From NCBI GenBank assembly GCA_026874595.1, contig CM049308.1:23586367-23650366 (forward strand): 64,000 bases of DNA, given 5' to 3'. This document shows, piece after piece, positions 49,424 to 58,586 of the stretch; the stretch's first letter is position 1, and every line of letters begins with the position of its first letter. The notes beneath the pieces were generated by a model. It ran no database searches. It was not told where the DNA came from and was given only the letters and a program-made list of their open reading frames with translations. Source of the DNA: Sipunculus nudus (taxonomy: Eukaryota; Annelida; Sipuncula; Golfingiida; Sipunculidae). The translations under genes were made by a program, and so were the position numbers.

Positions 49424-51515
49424 CTGTAATGGAAATACCATAGAAATACTCAAGAGAATTATCAAAATAGCCAATAAGTGATTAAAATGGATGCTCTTAT
49501 AGCTGTAATTGTATGCTGCTTTATAATGTTTATTGTCAGTTACTTTAAATTATAATACAGCTCTAGATTGAACAGAACGAACAAGGGACCTAGGGGTCCC
49601 AGAGCTCAGCTGAAACTGACTCTGAGAACAGTGGCATAATTTCCAAGTGATTGTGTTGACTGTGCACCTTCATGGACTACATGAAAGTTGTGGGAGACTC
49701 ATAATCACATATTTGTGAAAGTTTCAGTATTTCTACTAAGTGATTTGAATATGCATGTAAAAATACACAGAGAACTTATTAAACCCTGTAAAATATAGAA
49801 TACTGGACATGGACCAAAATATAATAATAAACATTAATTCATTAGCTGGTATAAAATGCTGTAAAAAATCAAATGAGCATAAACTAAATTTGACAAGCAT
49901 GTTAAAACAAGCAAAATATGTAATAATTGCATTTGCACTGTGAAATAAATGACACTTTTGGCCTCGAATCTATATCTGGACATGTGTCCTGCATTACTTA
50001 AACTGTATACATTGCAGCTTCAGCAGGTCCACCACCCTATTTGTCACAACAGGTCACAAGCTGCTTTGTTTACCTTTTTGAATGCTCCATCGCGTAAGTT
50101 ACTCATTATATAAATATATCCTTATTCATAGCAGCCTTCAGTGATGAAAACGTCTTCCACAGATAACAGATGACTGTCACTCAGATTTATATTTAACATC
50201 TTAGTCACCCTTGGTGTCTACCTTATTCACTGAAGACATCAAATCTGAGTTTGTTCACAAAACTGGGGACCATGGGTCTTGATGCTCAGGTCAATTTGTC
50301 TATAAAAATATGTTTATGAGCTTTTCAAAATATGGGTGTCAGATATATATATAGATAACTATGATCAGTTTGAAGCCAACCTGTCTACCCATACTTGAGT
50401 TATCATTCATAAACTAATATATCAATTGATGAGTTCTGTGACTTTGAACTTTAACCTAGAGACTCGAAAATCAAGAGAAAACTTCCCCTATTGGCAAGTT
50501 TGAAATGGAAAGTTTGGCACAAAATACATCCACAATCTTTTTAAAAGTGTAGGTCATGTGACCTTGACTTCATGCGTTAGAGATTGGTGAACTATAGGTC
50601 AAATTTGAAATCCATATCCAAACTGGAGTTATCACCAGGAAACAAATTTGACAGACATACAGAAAGATGAACAGATGGACGGACAGGGTGATTAATATAG
50701 GGCATCTCCTTTCTCAAGCGGGGCCCTAATAAATACAAAGGACACAGTTGAAACCACAGTTGCGAATCTGATAGTATCAACATAATTTGGCATTCTGAAA
50801 ATAAAGGAAAAAATGCATAAAAAATACAGGTGGCACCATCAATCTTAGGAACTGAAGAAACATTCCATGACCAATAAGCATGCAAAGAATCATGGAGATC
50901 AATGCATTAGTTATTCAGAAACTGGAGCTTTTGTATCAATTTTTTCATTATTCTGGGGGGTATGTAAGAGTCCCATAGCTCAAAGGATATGGGTAACAGA
51001 GATCTAATTTCAGGTTTCTATGGAGATTTTTCATGGACCTCCCTGGATGTCAAATATAAGATTGTAGGTCCAGCAGTTACGATTTGTGCCTTATTAACGG
51101 ACGGACAAAGAGTGTTTGTTATAGTTCAGATGACTTTTAGTCAGCTGAGCTAAAGAATTGTAAAAATTATGAAAAATACAGGTTGTGCCACCAGTTTTAG
51201 GGAACTGACAAATCTAGTTGTTGTTAACATTCAAGGCAAGATTCATGGCAATCCATGAATACATTATCAATATACTGGAGGTTTTCTACCAAATTTTCTA
51301 TTATTGTGGGGAAGGGGGGGGGGGGGTAACTGCTTGAAGGAAATAGGTTGCAGTGACTTATTTTCATGTTTCCAAGAATATTTTTTATAAACCTACTTGG
51401 ATTTTAAGTAACAAGTTTCCACGATTAGCGGTTACATTTTGTAGCTGGACTGACGACGGACAATGCGCCACTCTTACACCTAAGTTGACTTTCAGTCAGC
51501 TGAGCTAAAACCTGA
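49424..51515. other. CMC-like element, introns and repeats
   Basis: A possible 28-nt minus-strand microexon lies at 50074-50101 (NLRDGAFKK, donor GTAAAC), which would enter the terminal exon in phase 0. Further copies of repeat B ends lie near 50990-51155 and 51420-51510, and a G run near 51308-51326. Confidence 0.35.
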
Positions 51516-51705
51516 CCTGAATTGTCGGTCTTGTCCTTTTTTGTGGTGTTTCCTCATCTATACTGGTCAAGTTCTTCCTCTTTTGCCCACTCTTTCCTCA
51601 TCTCCCATACTTTGCTTTCGTGTGAGCAGCATCTGGAGTGTCAGTAAGTGGTATTCTTATTGCTTTCATCATGCTGGGAAGGGGTTCCTTCCAGGAATAT
51701 AAATA
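51516..51705 (-). pseudogene. SAMD3-like exon with in-frame TGA
   Basis: Minus-strand exon from acceptor TGTGTAG to donor GTCAGG. In the frame entered from 52019 it reads YLYSWKEPLPSMMKAIRIPL, TDTPDAAHTKAKYGR, stop, GKSGQKRKNLTSIDEETPQK and on. W-K-x-x-L, LTDTP and KAKYG in this order match the region after KYPxL in proteins annotated as SAMD3-like. The TGA (codon 36, probably a former CGA) is the only interruption. Spliced entry is in phase 0 and exit in phase 1. Confidence 0.55.
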
Positions 51706-52018
51706 CTACACAGAAATCACTCAAATAAATAATAATACTTGAACCGACTCTTCTAAATCCACCTTTTGCTAACATTTGTTTACCCTGCAGGTAATAATTC
51801 AAAATAAATAACAATTAACAAGTGAAAACAAAAACCATTCTAGTGTACCAACAGAAATATATTTGTGATTGCTTATAGTTATTATTTCCACCAACATCAC
51901 TTACTTCAGGTATCAGACTGTCATTGTCATATTTCTTTTTTAGATATGTTTTAAAATTAAAATAATTCTAAAGTATTGTACAGGCTACAACCCGTTGATC
52001 TTAACAGAAAGTACTTAC
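51706..52018 (-). other. Intron between the two SAMD3-like exons
   Basis: A 313-bp intron with a GTAAGT donor and TAG acceptor, read on the minus strand. Confidence 0.45.
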
Positions 52019-52091
52019 ATATTTTCCTATATGAGGATACTGATGTAACAGGGCAGTCATTATTCTTTTATATCCTTTCCTGAATGGGCAC
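52019..52091 (-). CDS. SAMD3-like exon (FRKGYKRIMTALLHQYPHIG)
   Basis: Minus-strand exon between CTTTTCAG and TAT|GTAAGT. After one phase base it reads CPFRKGYKRIMTALLHQYPH then IGKY. The pattern (Y-x-x-I/V)(x)ALxxxYPxL matches, from memory, a helical motif of uncharacterised invertebrate and fish proteins often named SAMD3-like. It joins 51516-51705 in frame. Immediately upstream (52129-52227) another open stretch reads RREEPGDTPSLF, but the 37-nt gap is too short for a normal intron. Confidence 0.6.
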
Positions 52092-52289
52092 CTGAAAAGA
52101 TTAATATTTGATCATTAAAACATGCAACTCGAACAAAGAGGGAGTGTCTCCTGGTTCCTCTCTCCTTTTCGAGGTGAGCACCTTTATTCTTGACTGTACC
52201 ACTTCTGTTTCCAGTAAAATTCTGAATCTGCCTATATATGATACCACACATATATTACACTGGTAAGTAATTAAAATCAAGGGACCAAA

Positions 52290-52640
52290 GGGTCACTGTG
52301 CTCTGCTGAAGTTGAACTTGAAGGTAAAAATCTAAAATAATATCAAATGGAGATAAAAGGGGAAAAGGCAATATAGTCCATGATGGGTTTGTATTTATGA
52401 GTAAGAAATTGTTGCAAATAATGTTCTGTGACCAAACCATGCATTTCCTAATGTTAAAATTGAAGCATGTGAGCAGGTTGTGAAAATAAGATGTGAATTA
52501 TTACCAAGATCATTAGTTGGCCTTTTGATACACTGTTGAAAGTTCAGTAGTTTTCACTTTTGTTCAATTTGATCTATTTTTTATATATATCATTAATATA
52601 TGGGAGTTACAACATCTCTGTATTATTATAGTGTACATAC
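52290..52640 (+). repeat. Internal direct repeat A, copy 2
   Basis: Second copy of 46900-47330, about 5.4 kb away, diverged by roughly a fifth, and followed at 52950 by repeat B copy 2 in the same relative order as the first pair. Confidence 0.75.
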
Positions 52641-52649
52641 CAGGGTTGG

Positions 52650-52812
52650 GACCAGGTACTTGTATCTGTACCTAGGTATATTCAAAAGTACCTGTACCTG
52701 TACCTATAGGCACTTTACAAAACTGCTGTACCTGTACCTGAACCTGTACCTGACCATTTTTCAATACCTGTTCCTGTACCTAGGTACTGTCACATGTACC
52801 TGGACCCTACCC
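52650..52812 (+). repeat. TACCTG hexamer-like minisatellite
   Basis: GTACCTGTACCTG-type units with GTACCTAGGTA variants recur about 15 times between 52657 and 52812. Confidence 0.85.
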
Positions 52813-52949
52813 TGGTGTATATACATAGGATTTTCACTTAATTCTACAATGCTTACAGAATAAAAAAGTTCATTTACAATTACTTAATATTTAAAATAGG
52901 AGAGAAAGACTTAGACACACAAAGCTGATAACAAAGAATTTTTTTTTAG

Positions 52950-53132
52950 TCTCAGTGACCAATTTTGGTAGGAGACTCAGGGGACATCTAACAGTATGCT
53001 GAGTTTTGGATTTGTAGGTCTAACGGTTTCAAAATGTGCAAGTCTAACGGACTGTAAACAGACGGAAAGACAGACAACGGAAATGGACCACGACTATACC
53101 TCAGATGACTAATAATCAGCTGAGCTTAAAAT
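52950..53132 (+). repeat. Internal repeat B, copy 2
   Basis: Carries GGGGACATCTAACAGTATGC, GACAACGGAAATGGACCA and AATCAGCTGAGCTTAAAA, matching 48700-48950. Confidence 0.75.
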
Positions 53133-53189
53133 AACAAGTGACTGCATTGCCCTATAAGCTTTAAAACAATTTATTGTGTGTATGAGACT

Positions 53190-54200
53190 GATATGAGATA
53201 TTGACATTGACATATTATTATGTATGTGTACCCATCTTCACTCGACATCAAATACATGGAGGGGGTGGTGAGGGGGGGGGGGGGGTTTGAGGTGTTGGAA
53301 ATGTCAATGTCTCTCTGTTGAATGTAACCAGCTTCACACAAACGTGTGTACCTGTCTTCACTCGACATCAAATACATGGAGTGTGTGTGTGTGGGGGGGG
53401 GAGGGGGGTGGGGGGTGGGAGTGAGGTGTTGGACAGTACTCTCTGACAAATGTGACTGGCCTCACACACATAGGTATGTGTACCTGTCTTCACTCGACAT
53501 CAAATTCATGGAGTGTGTGTGTGTGTGAGGGGGGGGGGGGGAGTGAGGTGTTGGACAATACTTTCTGTCAAATGTGACTAGCCTCACACACAAAGGTGTG
53601 TGTGCCTGTATTCACTCCACATCAAAAACATGGAGTGGGGGTTCAAGGTGTTGGACAGTACTCTCTGTCAAATGTGACTGGCCTCACACACATAAGTATG
53701 TGTACCTGTCTTCACTCGACATCAAATACATGGAGTGTGTGTGTGGGGGGGGGGGGGAGTGAGGTGTTGGACAGTACTCTCTGACAAATGTGAATGGCCT
53801 CACACACATAGGTATGTGTACCTGTCTTCACTCGACATCAAATACATGGAGTGTGTGTGTGTGTTTGGGGGGGGGGGGGAGTGAGGTGTTGGACAGTACT
53901 CTCTGACAAATGTGACTGGCCTCACACACATAAGTATGTGTACCTGTCTTCACTCGACATCAAATACATGGAGTGTGTGTGTGTGTGTGGGGGGGGGGGA
54001 GTGAGGTGTTGGACAGTACTCTCTGTCAAATGTGACTGGCCTAACACACATAGGTATGTGTACCTGTCTTCACTCGACATCAAATACATGGAGTGTGGGG
54101 GGGGGGGGGGGTGAGGTGTTGGACAGTACTCTCTGTCAAATGTGACTGGCCTCACACACATAGGTATGTGTACCTGTCTTCACTCGACATCAAATACATG

Positions 54201-54234
<34 letters not shown>

Positions 54235-55010
54235 GTGAGGTGTTGGACAGTACTCTCTGACAAATGTGACTGGCCTCACACACATAGGTATGTGTACCTG
54301 TCTTCACTCGACATCAAATACATGGAGTGTGTGTGTTGGGGGGGGGGGGGGGGTGAGATGTTGGACAGTACTCTATGAAAAATGGAGGGGGATGGTCAGG
54401 GGAGGGGGGTTTGAGGTGTTGGACAATACTTTCTGTCAAATGTGACTAGCCTCACACACAAAGGTGTGTGTGCCTGTATTCACTCCACATCAAAAACATG
54501 GAGTGGGGGTTCAAGGTGTTGGACAGTACTCTCTGTCAAATGTGACTGGCCTCACACACATAGGTGTGTTTACCTGTCTTCACTCGACATCAAATACATG
54601 GATAGTGTGTGTGTGTGTGGGGGGGGGGGGGGAGTGAGGTGTTGGACAGTACTCTCTATCAAATGGAGGGGGATGGTGAGGGGAGGGGGGTTTGAGGTGT
54701 TGGACAGTACTTTCTGTCAAATGTGACTGGCCTCACACACATAGGTGTGTGTACCTGTCTTCACTCGACATCAAATACATGGATAGTGTGTGTGGGTGTG
54801 TGTGGGGGGGGGGGGGGGAGTGAGGTGTTGGACAGTACTCTCTATCAAATGGACGGGGATGGTGAGGGGAGGGGGGTTTGAGGTGTTGGACAGTACTTTC
54901 TGTCAAATGTGACTGGCCTCACACACATAGGTGTGTGTACCTGTCTTCACTCGACATCAAATACATGGAGTGGTTGAGGTGAGGGGGGGGGGGGGGGGAG
55001 GTTGAAGTGT
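53190..55010 (+). repeat. G-rich minisatellite, about 14 units of 100-180 bp
   Basis: Each unit combines TTCACTCGACATCAAATACA, (GT)n, a G run of 8-17, GTGAGGTGTTGGACAGTACT, CAAATGTGACTGGCCTCACA and CACATAGGTATGTGTACCTG. Units begin near 53237, 53357, 53488, 53610, 53710, 53826, 53948, 54068, 54178, 54301, 54478, 54577, 54757 and 54941. Length varies mainly through the GT and G tracts. A longer pattern (AAAGGTGTGTGTGCCTGTAT with ATCAAAAACATGG) occurs at 53590 and 54460, so multi-unit blocks were duplicated. Open frames here are by-products. Confidence 0.92.
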
Positions 55011-56613
55011 TGGACAGTGCTTTCTGCTTATGTGACTTTCTTCACACGGGTAGGTGTATATACTATCTTTTCCCACTAATAAATTAGTACTTTGAGGATG
55101 GGGAGATAGTACTCTCTGTCAGATATTACTTTATTAGTTCAAACATGTATGCATGTACCAGTACTTGGAAGAAGAGTGATGGGTTGGACATTCAATATTA
55201 CTCTCTCACAGATAGATACATTTATACATAAAGAAGGTTGCTATACCAAACTCAAAACAAGGCCCATAGATGTGTATCAAATGGAATTATTTTTTTATTA
55301 TAATGATACCTTAAAAGTGCTCAGTATAGTACTGTACATATTCTGTGATAGATAATTGAAATTTAATTGAAGAACTTACAAACTGTTGAATTAGCAGGAG
55401 GCACATAACAGTTGTAATTTTCAAATTCAACAAGTTGTCACAGAAAAAATGCATGGATGTTCTGTTTTATTTTACTTTTTATGCTGGAAGTTGATCATTG
55501 GTCCAAGTATGTGAAAATATTAATAAAGGTTGCTGTCTGGCCTTTATAAATTATATAAACTGTTGTAAGCTTTTAATCATATCATATATGTACAGAGGCT
55601 ACATCATAATGGTATTGTATATATGCATGGAAGAGGTAGGTAAGAAATCACCATTGCAAACTAATTTTTATATTGAGGCATTATGAAACACACTGCTGAC
55701 AAGGCTCTAAAATAGATACTCCTTTTCAAAATCAGCTGGGTATAATTTAAAAACAAAGTGAGTTGACAATGTAAATTCTAATTTAAAAAAAAATAATTTT
55801 GAGTTTACCAGCACATGCAATGGAATATATGTATAAAAGTAATTTTTGTATTTTTTTTGTAAATCTTAAAGGTTAAATCATTTTTTTTAATATGTTGTCC
55901 TATAGCACCACTTAATATAATCCAATAGAACATAAAATAATTTATGGAAGACATGAACATTCATTAATGTTACTGTTCCTATGTAAGGACTCAGCATTTT
56001 TTTTATTCTTTTGTTAACTGTATTCTGTAACTATATAAATATTAAATATATGTGGCCTGGATGACATCCCAGGCATCTGATTTGGACTGAACAATATTGT
56101 CAATAATAATAATACAACAAAAAATATAATCCGTACATAGCGAAAATGCCCAGTTATGGAATGAGTAAATAAACATGCATGTGTCTGCTGGTAATAACTT
56201 GTACCCAGTATACGTATAACTTGGACACAACACGTTTTGGGATGCAAATGTCGTTTGTTTACATGCCGGGGACGGGGGGGGGGGGGGGGCGGTAGCGCTG
56301 TTAAAGACCGGCTGAGTAATGCTTTTCAAAGTCGTGTTGCTCCTTGATTCTAATGCAATGCGGATTTTTACATCCGGCAGACCATATAGGAATCGTCTTT
56401 TGTAGGTGACATCCGTTAAAAAGCCTTTTCATCGCTAAAACATACCAAGCCACCTGCTTTTGTCATACCGGGCCGCCATCTTGAAAATCCCACTGCACTA
56501 GACGCCGCCATGCGCCTAACATTCCACGGCGTAAAACTAAATGTAGATGTGCCAAGTTGTTTCACCTGTTTACAAGCAATTGCCATGATCATCATGATAC
56601 AAAACTGACTTAC
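55011..56613 (-). other. CMC-like element: presumed intron 1 region of minus-strand gene
   Basis: Mostly AT-rich. Minus-strand 55369-55432 reads LVEFENYNCYVPPANSTV before a GTAAGT donor but lacks an AG acceptor, so it is not called. A G run lies at about 56274-56289. A GCCGCCATCTT (YY1-type AAGATGGCGGC on the minus strand) lies at 56472-56482. Confidence 0.35.
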
Positions 56614-56839
56614 CTGAAAGCTTGAATTTCTGAGAGTGACGGATTCTCTGCATAAAAATAGTAATTTGCTGTTGGTCTTTCTGACACCTCATGTCACTGG
56701 TGAAGCCGCCAAGAAGATACACGTCACGCGTGACGTGTTCAGTCAAACGCCGGCAGTGCACCCTCGCGTTAATATAACGAATTAATGACACACTCGCGGG
56801 AAAGGGGTTTTTACGGGAAATACATAAAACAAAACCCAT
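56614..56839 (-). CDS. Candidate first coding exon of element-borne gene
   Basis: On the minus strand an open frame from ATG 56839-56837 (MGFVLCISRK...) continues through a second ATG at 56692-56690 (MRCQKDQQQITIFMQRIRHS then QKFKLS) to a strong TCAG|GTAAGT donor before 56613. It lies about 85 bp inside the right terminus, where a transposon-encoded gene would start. The family is not recognised and the true start is undecided. Confidence 0.4.
56719..56738. promoter_or_regulatory. Perfect 20-bp palindrome with paired ACGTCA half-sites
   Basis: ACACGTCACGCGTGACGTGT is its own complement and holds two TGACGTG/CACGTCA bZIP-type half-sites around CGCG. It lies about 190 bp inside the right end of the CMC-like element. 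If the short ATG at 56692 is used, it is 27 bp upstream of the start. Confidence 0.6.
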
Positions 56840-56912
56840 TTACAAGAGGCTACGGGTGAGGGAAGAAAGAACAACCCGTTTATCTAGAAACAACCGTTTT
56901 ATAAAACCCTTT
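56775..56912 (-). repeat. Right subterminal repeats of the CMC-like element
   Basis: AAGGGTTTTATAAAACGG, AAACGGGTT, AAATGGGTTTTG and AAAAACCCC (minus strand) mirror the motifs at 45790-45990. Confidence 0.6.
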
Positions 56913-56926
56913 CTTCTTACAGTGAT

Positions 56927-58110
56927 GGATGAAGATACTTTTCGATTTTGTGGTCATAGGATCAAAGGTCACGGCCACAGGGCCCACCTCTTGAAAAAGC
57001 TTGTGGACCCATTTAAAGCCAAACCATTTGACCAAAACCTTTCATCTTACATATCAGGTCATGGGGTCAAAGATCACGGCCACAAGGTCCACTTCTCGAA
57101 AAAGCTTGTGGTACCCGTTTAGAGCCAAACCGTTTGACCAAAACCTATTATCTTGCAAATATGGCACACCCACCCATGGATGAAGACATCTATCGATTTT
57201 GAGGTCACGGGGTTAAAGGTCACGGCCACAGGGCCCACTTCTTGAAAAAACTTGTGGACCCATTTAAAGCCAAACCGTTTGACCAAAACCTTTCATCTTA
57301 CTCATATGGCTCACACATCCATGGACGGAGAACCCTATTAATTTTCAGGTCATGGGTTCAGAGGTCACTTCCACAAAGCCCACTTCTTAAAAAAAGCTTG
57401 TGGACCCATTTAAAGCCAAACCTTTTGACCAAAACCTTTTATCTTGCAGATATGGCTCACCCACCCATGGATGAAGACATCTATCGATTTTGAGGTCACG
57501 GGGTCAAAGGTCACGGCCACAGGGCCCACTTCTTGAAAAAGCTTGTGGACCCATTTAAAGCCAAACCGTTTGACCAAAACCTTTCATCTTACTCATATGG
57601 CTCACACATCCATGGACGAAGAATCCTATTAATTTTCAGGTCATGGGTTCAGAGGACACTTCCACAAAGCCCACTTCTTAAAAAAAAAGCTTGTGGACCC
57701 ATTTAAAGCCAAACCGTTTGACCGAAACCTTTCATCTTGCAAATATAGCTCATCCACCCATTGATGAAGAACAATATCGATTCTGAGGTCACCGGGTCAA
57801 AGGCATGGCCACAGGGCCCACTTCTTGAAAAGTTTGTGGACCTATTTTAGGCCAAACCATTTGACCAACAGATTTCATCTTTAACATGGCTCACCCATCT
57901 ATTGATGAAGAACCCTATTGATTTTCATGTCATGGGGTCAAAGGTCACGGCCACATGGTCTACTTCTTGAAAAAGCTTGTGGACCCATTTAAAGCCAACC
58001 GTTTGACTAAAACCTTTCATCTTGCTCATATGACTCACCCACCCATGGATGAAAAACCTTGAGGTCACAGGAGCAAAGGTCAAGGCCAGAGAGCGCCCTC
58101 CTCATTCTCA
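56927..58110 (+). repeat. 146-bp tandem array, right part
   Basis: Units starting CTTGTGGACCCATTTAAAGC recur at about 57000, 57105, 57251, 57397, 57542, 57690, 57835 and 57977. Each has ACCAAAACCTTTCATCTT, ATGGCTCACCCACCCATGGA and GAGGTCA...GGGTCAAAGGTCACGG. It continues the array at 45528-45784. Confidence 0.92.
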
Positions 58111-58200
58111 CACTGGTAATACACCCGTTTAATCATGCCCTCGCGGGGATGCTCCGCTTTGCGGTGCCCTTGTTATACTTTATATCAACGTTATAATTTT
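58111..58200 (+). repeat. 3' flank of the array element
   Basis: CATGCCCTCGCGGGGATGCTCCGCTTTGCGGTGCCCTTG-type sequence (given in part) forms a GC-rich hairpin-prone end. Together with CCTTCGCAAAGAAGTTGCGA at 44059 it probably marks the two boundaries of one older repeat unit that contained the array. Confidence 0.5.
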
Positions 58201-58430
58201 AATTTATCTTTGCATAACGAGGGCCAGTGCATGGGGGCCATAGCCTGTTTTATTAAATTAGTTTATATATAGTTATGTATTATATATACATTCAAATAGT
58301 AACGGCAGGTAAGAGTTTGATGTCTAATAGTGTTATCAATAGCGTCAACGAAAGTGATCAGTATACAAGCAGTGTCAGACCATAATTAGTAAAAGATGCT
58401 GTCATTTCTATTTTTTTCTTGTCGCTGCAG

Positions 58431-58568
58431 GCAGAGTTCGCCGGACTGTTCGGTTCCACGGCGCCAAGTGAACGCTTGTATTTCTCCACAGAGGTCAACA
58501 TCATCCCTGATACTCTACCCTTCCCAAGATGCAGCGGATGGGTAGACTGCCAGGGAACGCTGCTTTAA
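58431..58568 (+). CDS. Copy 1 exon 15 (last)
   Basis: Forty-six codons including TAA: AEFAGLFGSTAPSERLYFST, EVNIIPDTLPFPRCSGWVDC, QGTLL. Phase 0 entry after GTCGCTGCAG. F-G...TEVNIIPDT-P and a C-terminal Cys pair are family features. Confidence 0.9.
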   Translation, partial: AEFAGLFGSTAPSERLYFSTEVNIIPDTLPFPRCSGWVDCQGTLL

Positions 58569-58571
58569 TTA

Positions 58572-58586
58572 AATAAAGTAAATAAA
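58572..58586 (+). terminator. Overlapping polyadenylation signals of copy 1
   Basis: AATAAA at 58572-58577 and again at 58581-58586, 4 and 13 bases after the stop codon. The 3' UTR would be very short. Confidence 0.65.

Larger units (their letters stand above)
45787..56924 (-). mobile_element. 11.1-kb CMC/CACTA-like DNA transposon
   Basis: The left end CACTGTAAAAAGAAAAGG and the right end (inverse CACTGTAAGAAGAAAGGG) form inverted termini. AT flanks both sides (45785-45786, 56925-56926), and removing the element restores a continuous 146-bp array unit (ACGCATGGATGAAG). Both subterminal regions are rich in AAAGGGTTTT or AAAACCC motifs (about 45790-45970 and 56775-56910), as CACTA elements have. 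CACTG/CAGTG ends with a 2-3-bp duplication fit the CMC group. A minus-strand spliced gene starts near the right end. No DDE transposase was recognised, so autonomy is doubtful. Confidence 0.78.
43488..58430 (+). other. Copy 1 intron 14, 14.9 kb, nested insertions
   Basis: The intron separates exon 14 from exon 15, which join in phase 0. From outside in it holds a 146-bp tandem array, a Harbinger-like element beside the array and a CMC/CACTA-like element inside the array. 43488-44054 and 58200-58430 are AT-rich and unremarkable. Confidence 0.8.
28727..58568 (+). pseudogene. PqaA/AprA-family secreted protein gene, copy 1, lesioned
   Basis: Fourteen plus-strand exons encode a protein of the PhoPQ-activated pathogenicity-related family, which includes the Dictyostelium secreted autocrine proliferation repressor AprA. 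Exons: 28727-28768, 29665-29797, 32220-32338, 33091-33206, 33904-33996, 36378-36476, 36937-37066, 38571-38688, 40697-40790, 41484-41522, 41992-42080, 42851-42923, 43416-43487, 58431-58568. With an exon 3 of the paralogue's length the protein would be about 491 residues, with a signal peptide, a VSGGSKRG nucleophile elbow (Ser about 207), an acid in GSSDEFF (Asp about 302) and His in ENTGHC (about 331). That triad is inferred from the fold. Lesions: exon 2 donor AT, exon 3 absent, exon 8 donor TT. All other exons are open. Alternatives are an expressed gene with unusual splicing or assembly error. Function in animals is not established. Confidence 0.85.

Noticed and set aside
52129-52227. Additional minus-strand exon reading RREEPGDTPSLF, phase-compatible with 52019-52091
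   Set aside because: The intervening 37 nt is too short for a normal intron and the GTTGCA donor is weak; noted but not called.
53171-54726. Several open frames of 60-94 codons on both strands in the minisatellite
   Set aside because: They repeat the same phrases because the DNA repeats, and unit lengths are not constant multiples of three.
55369-55432. Minus-strand stretch LVEFENYNCYVPPANSTV before a GTAAGT donor
   Set aside because: No AG acceptor precedes it and its phase does not match the next supported exon.
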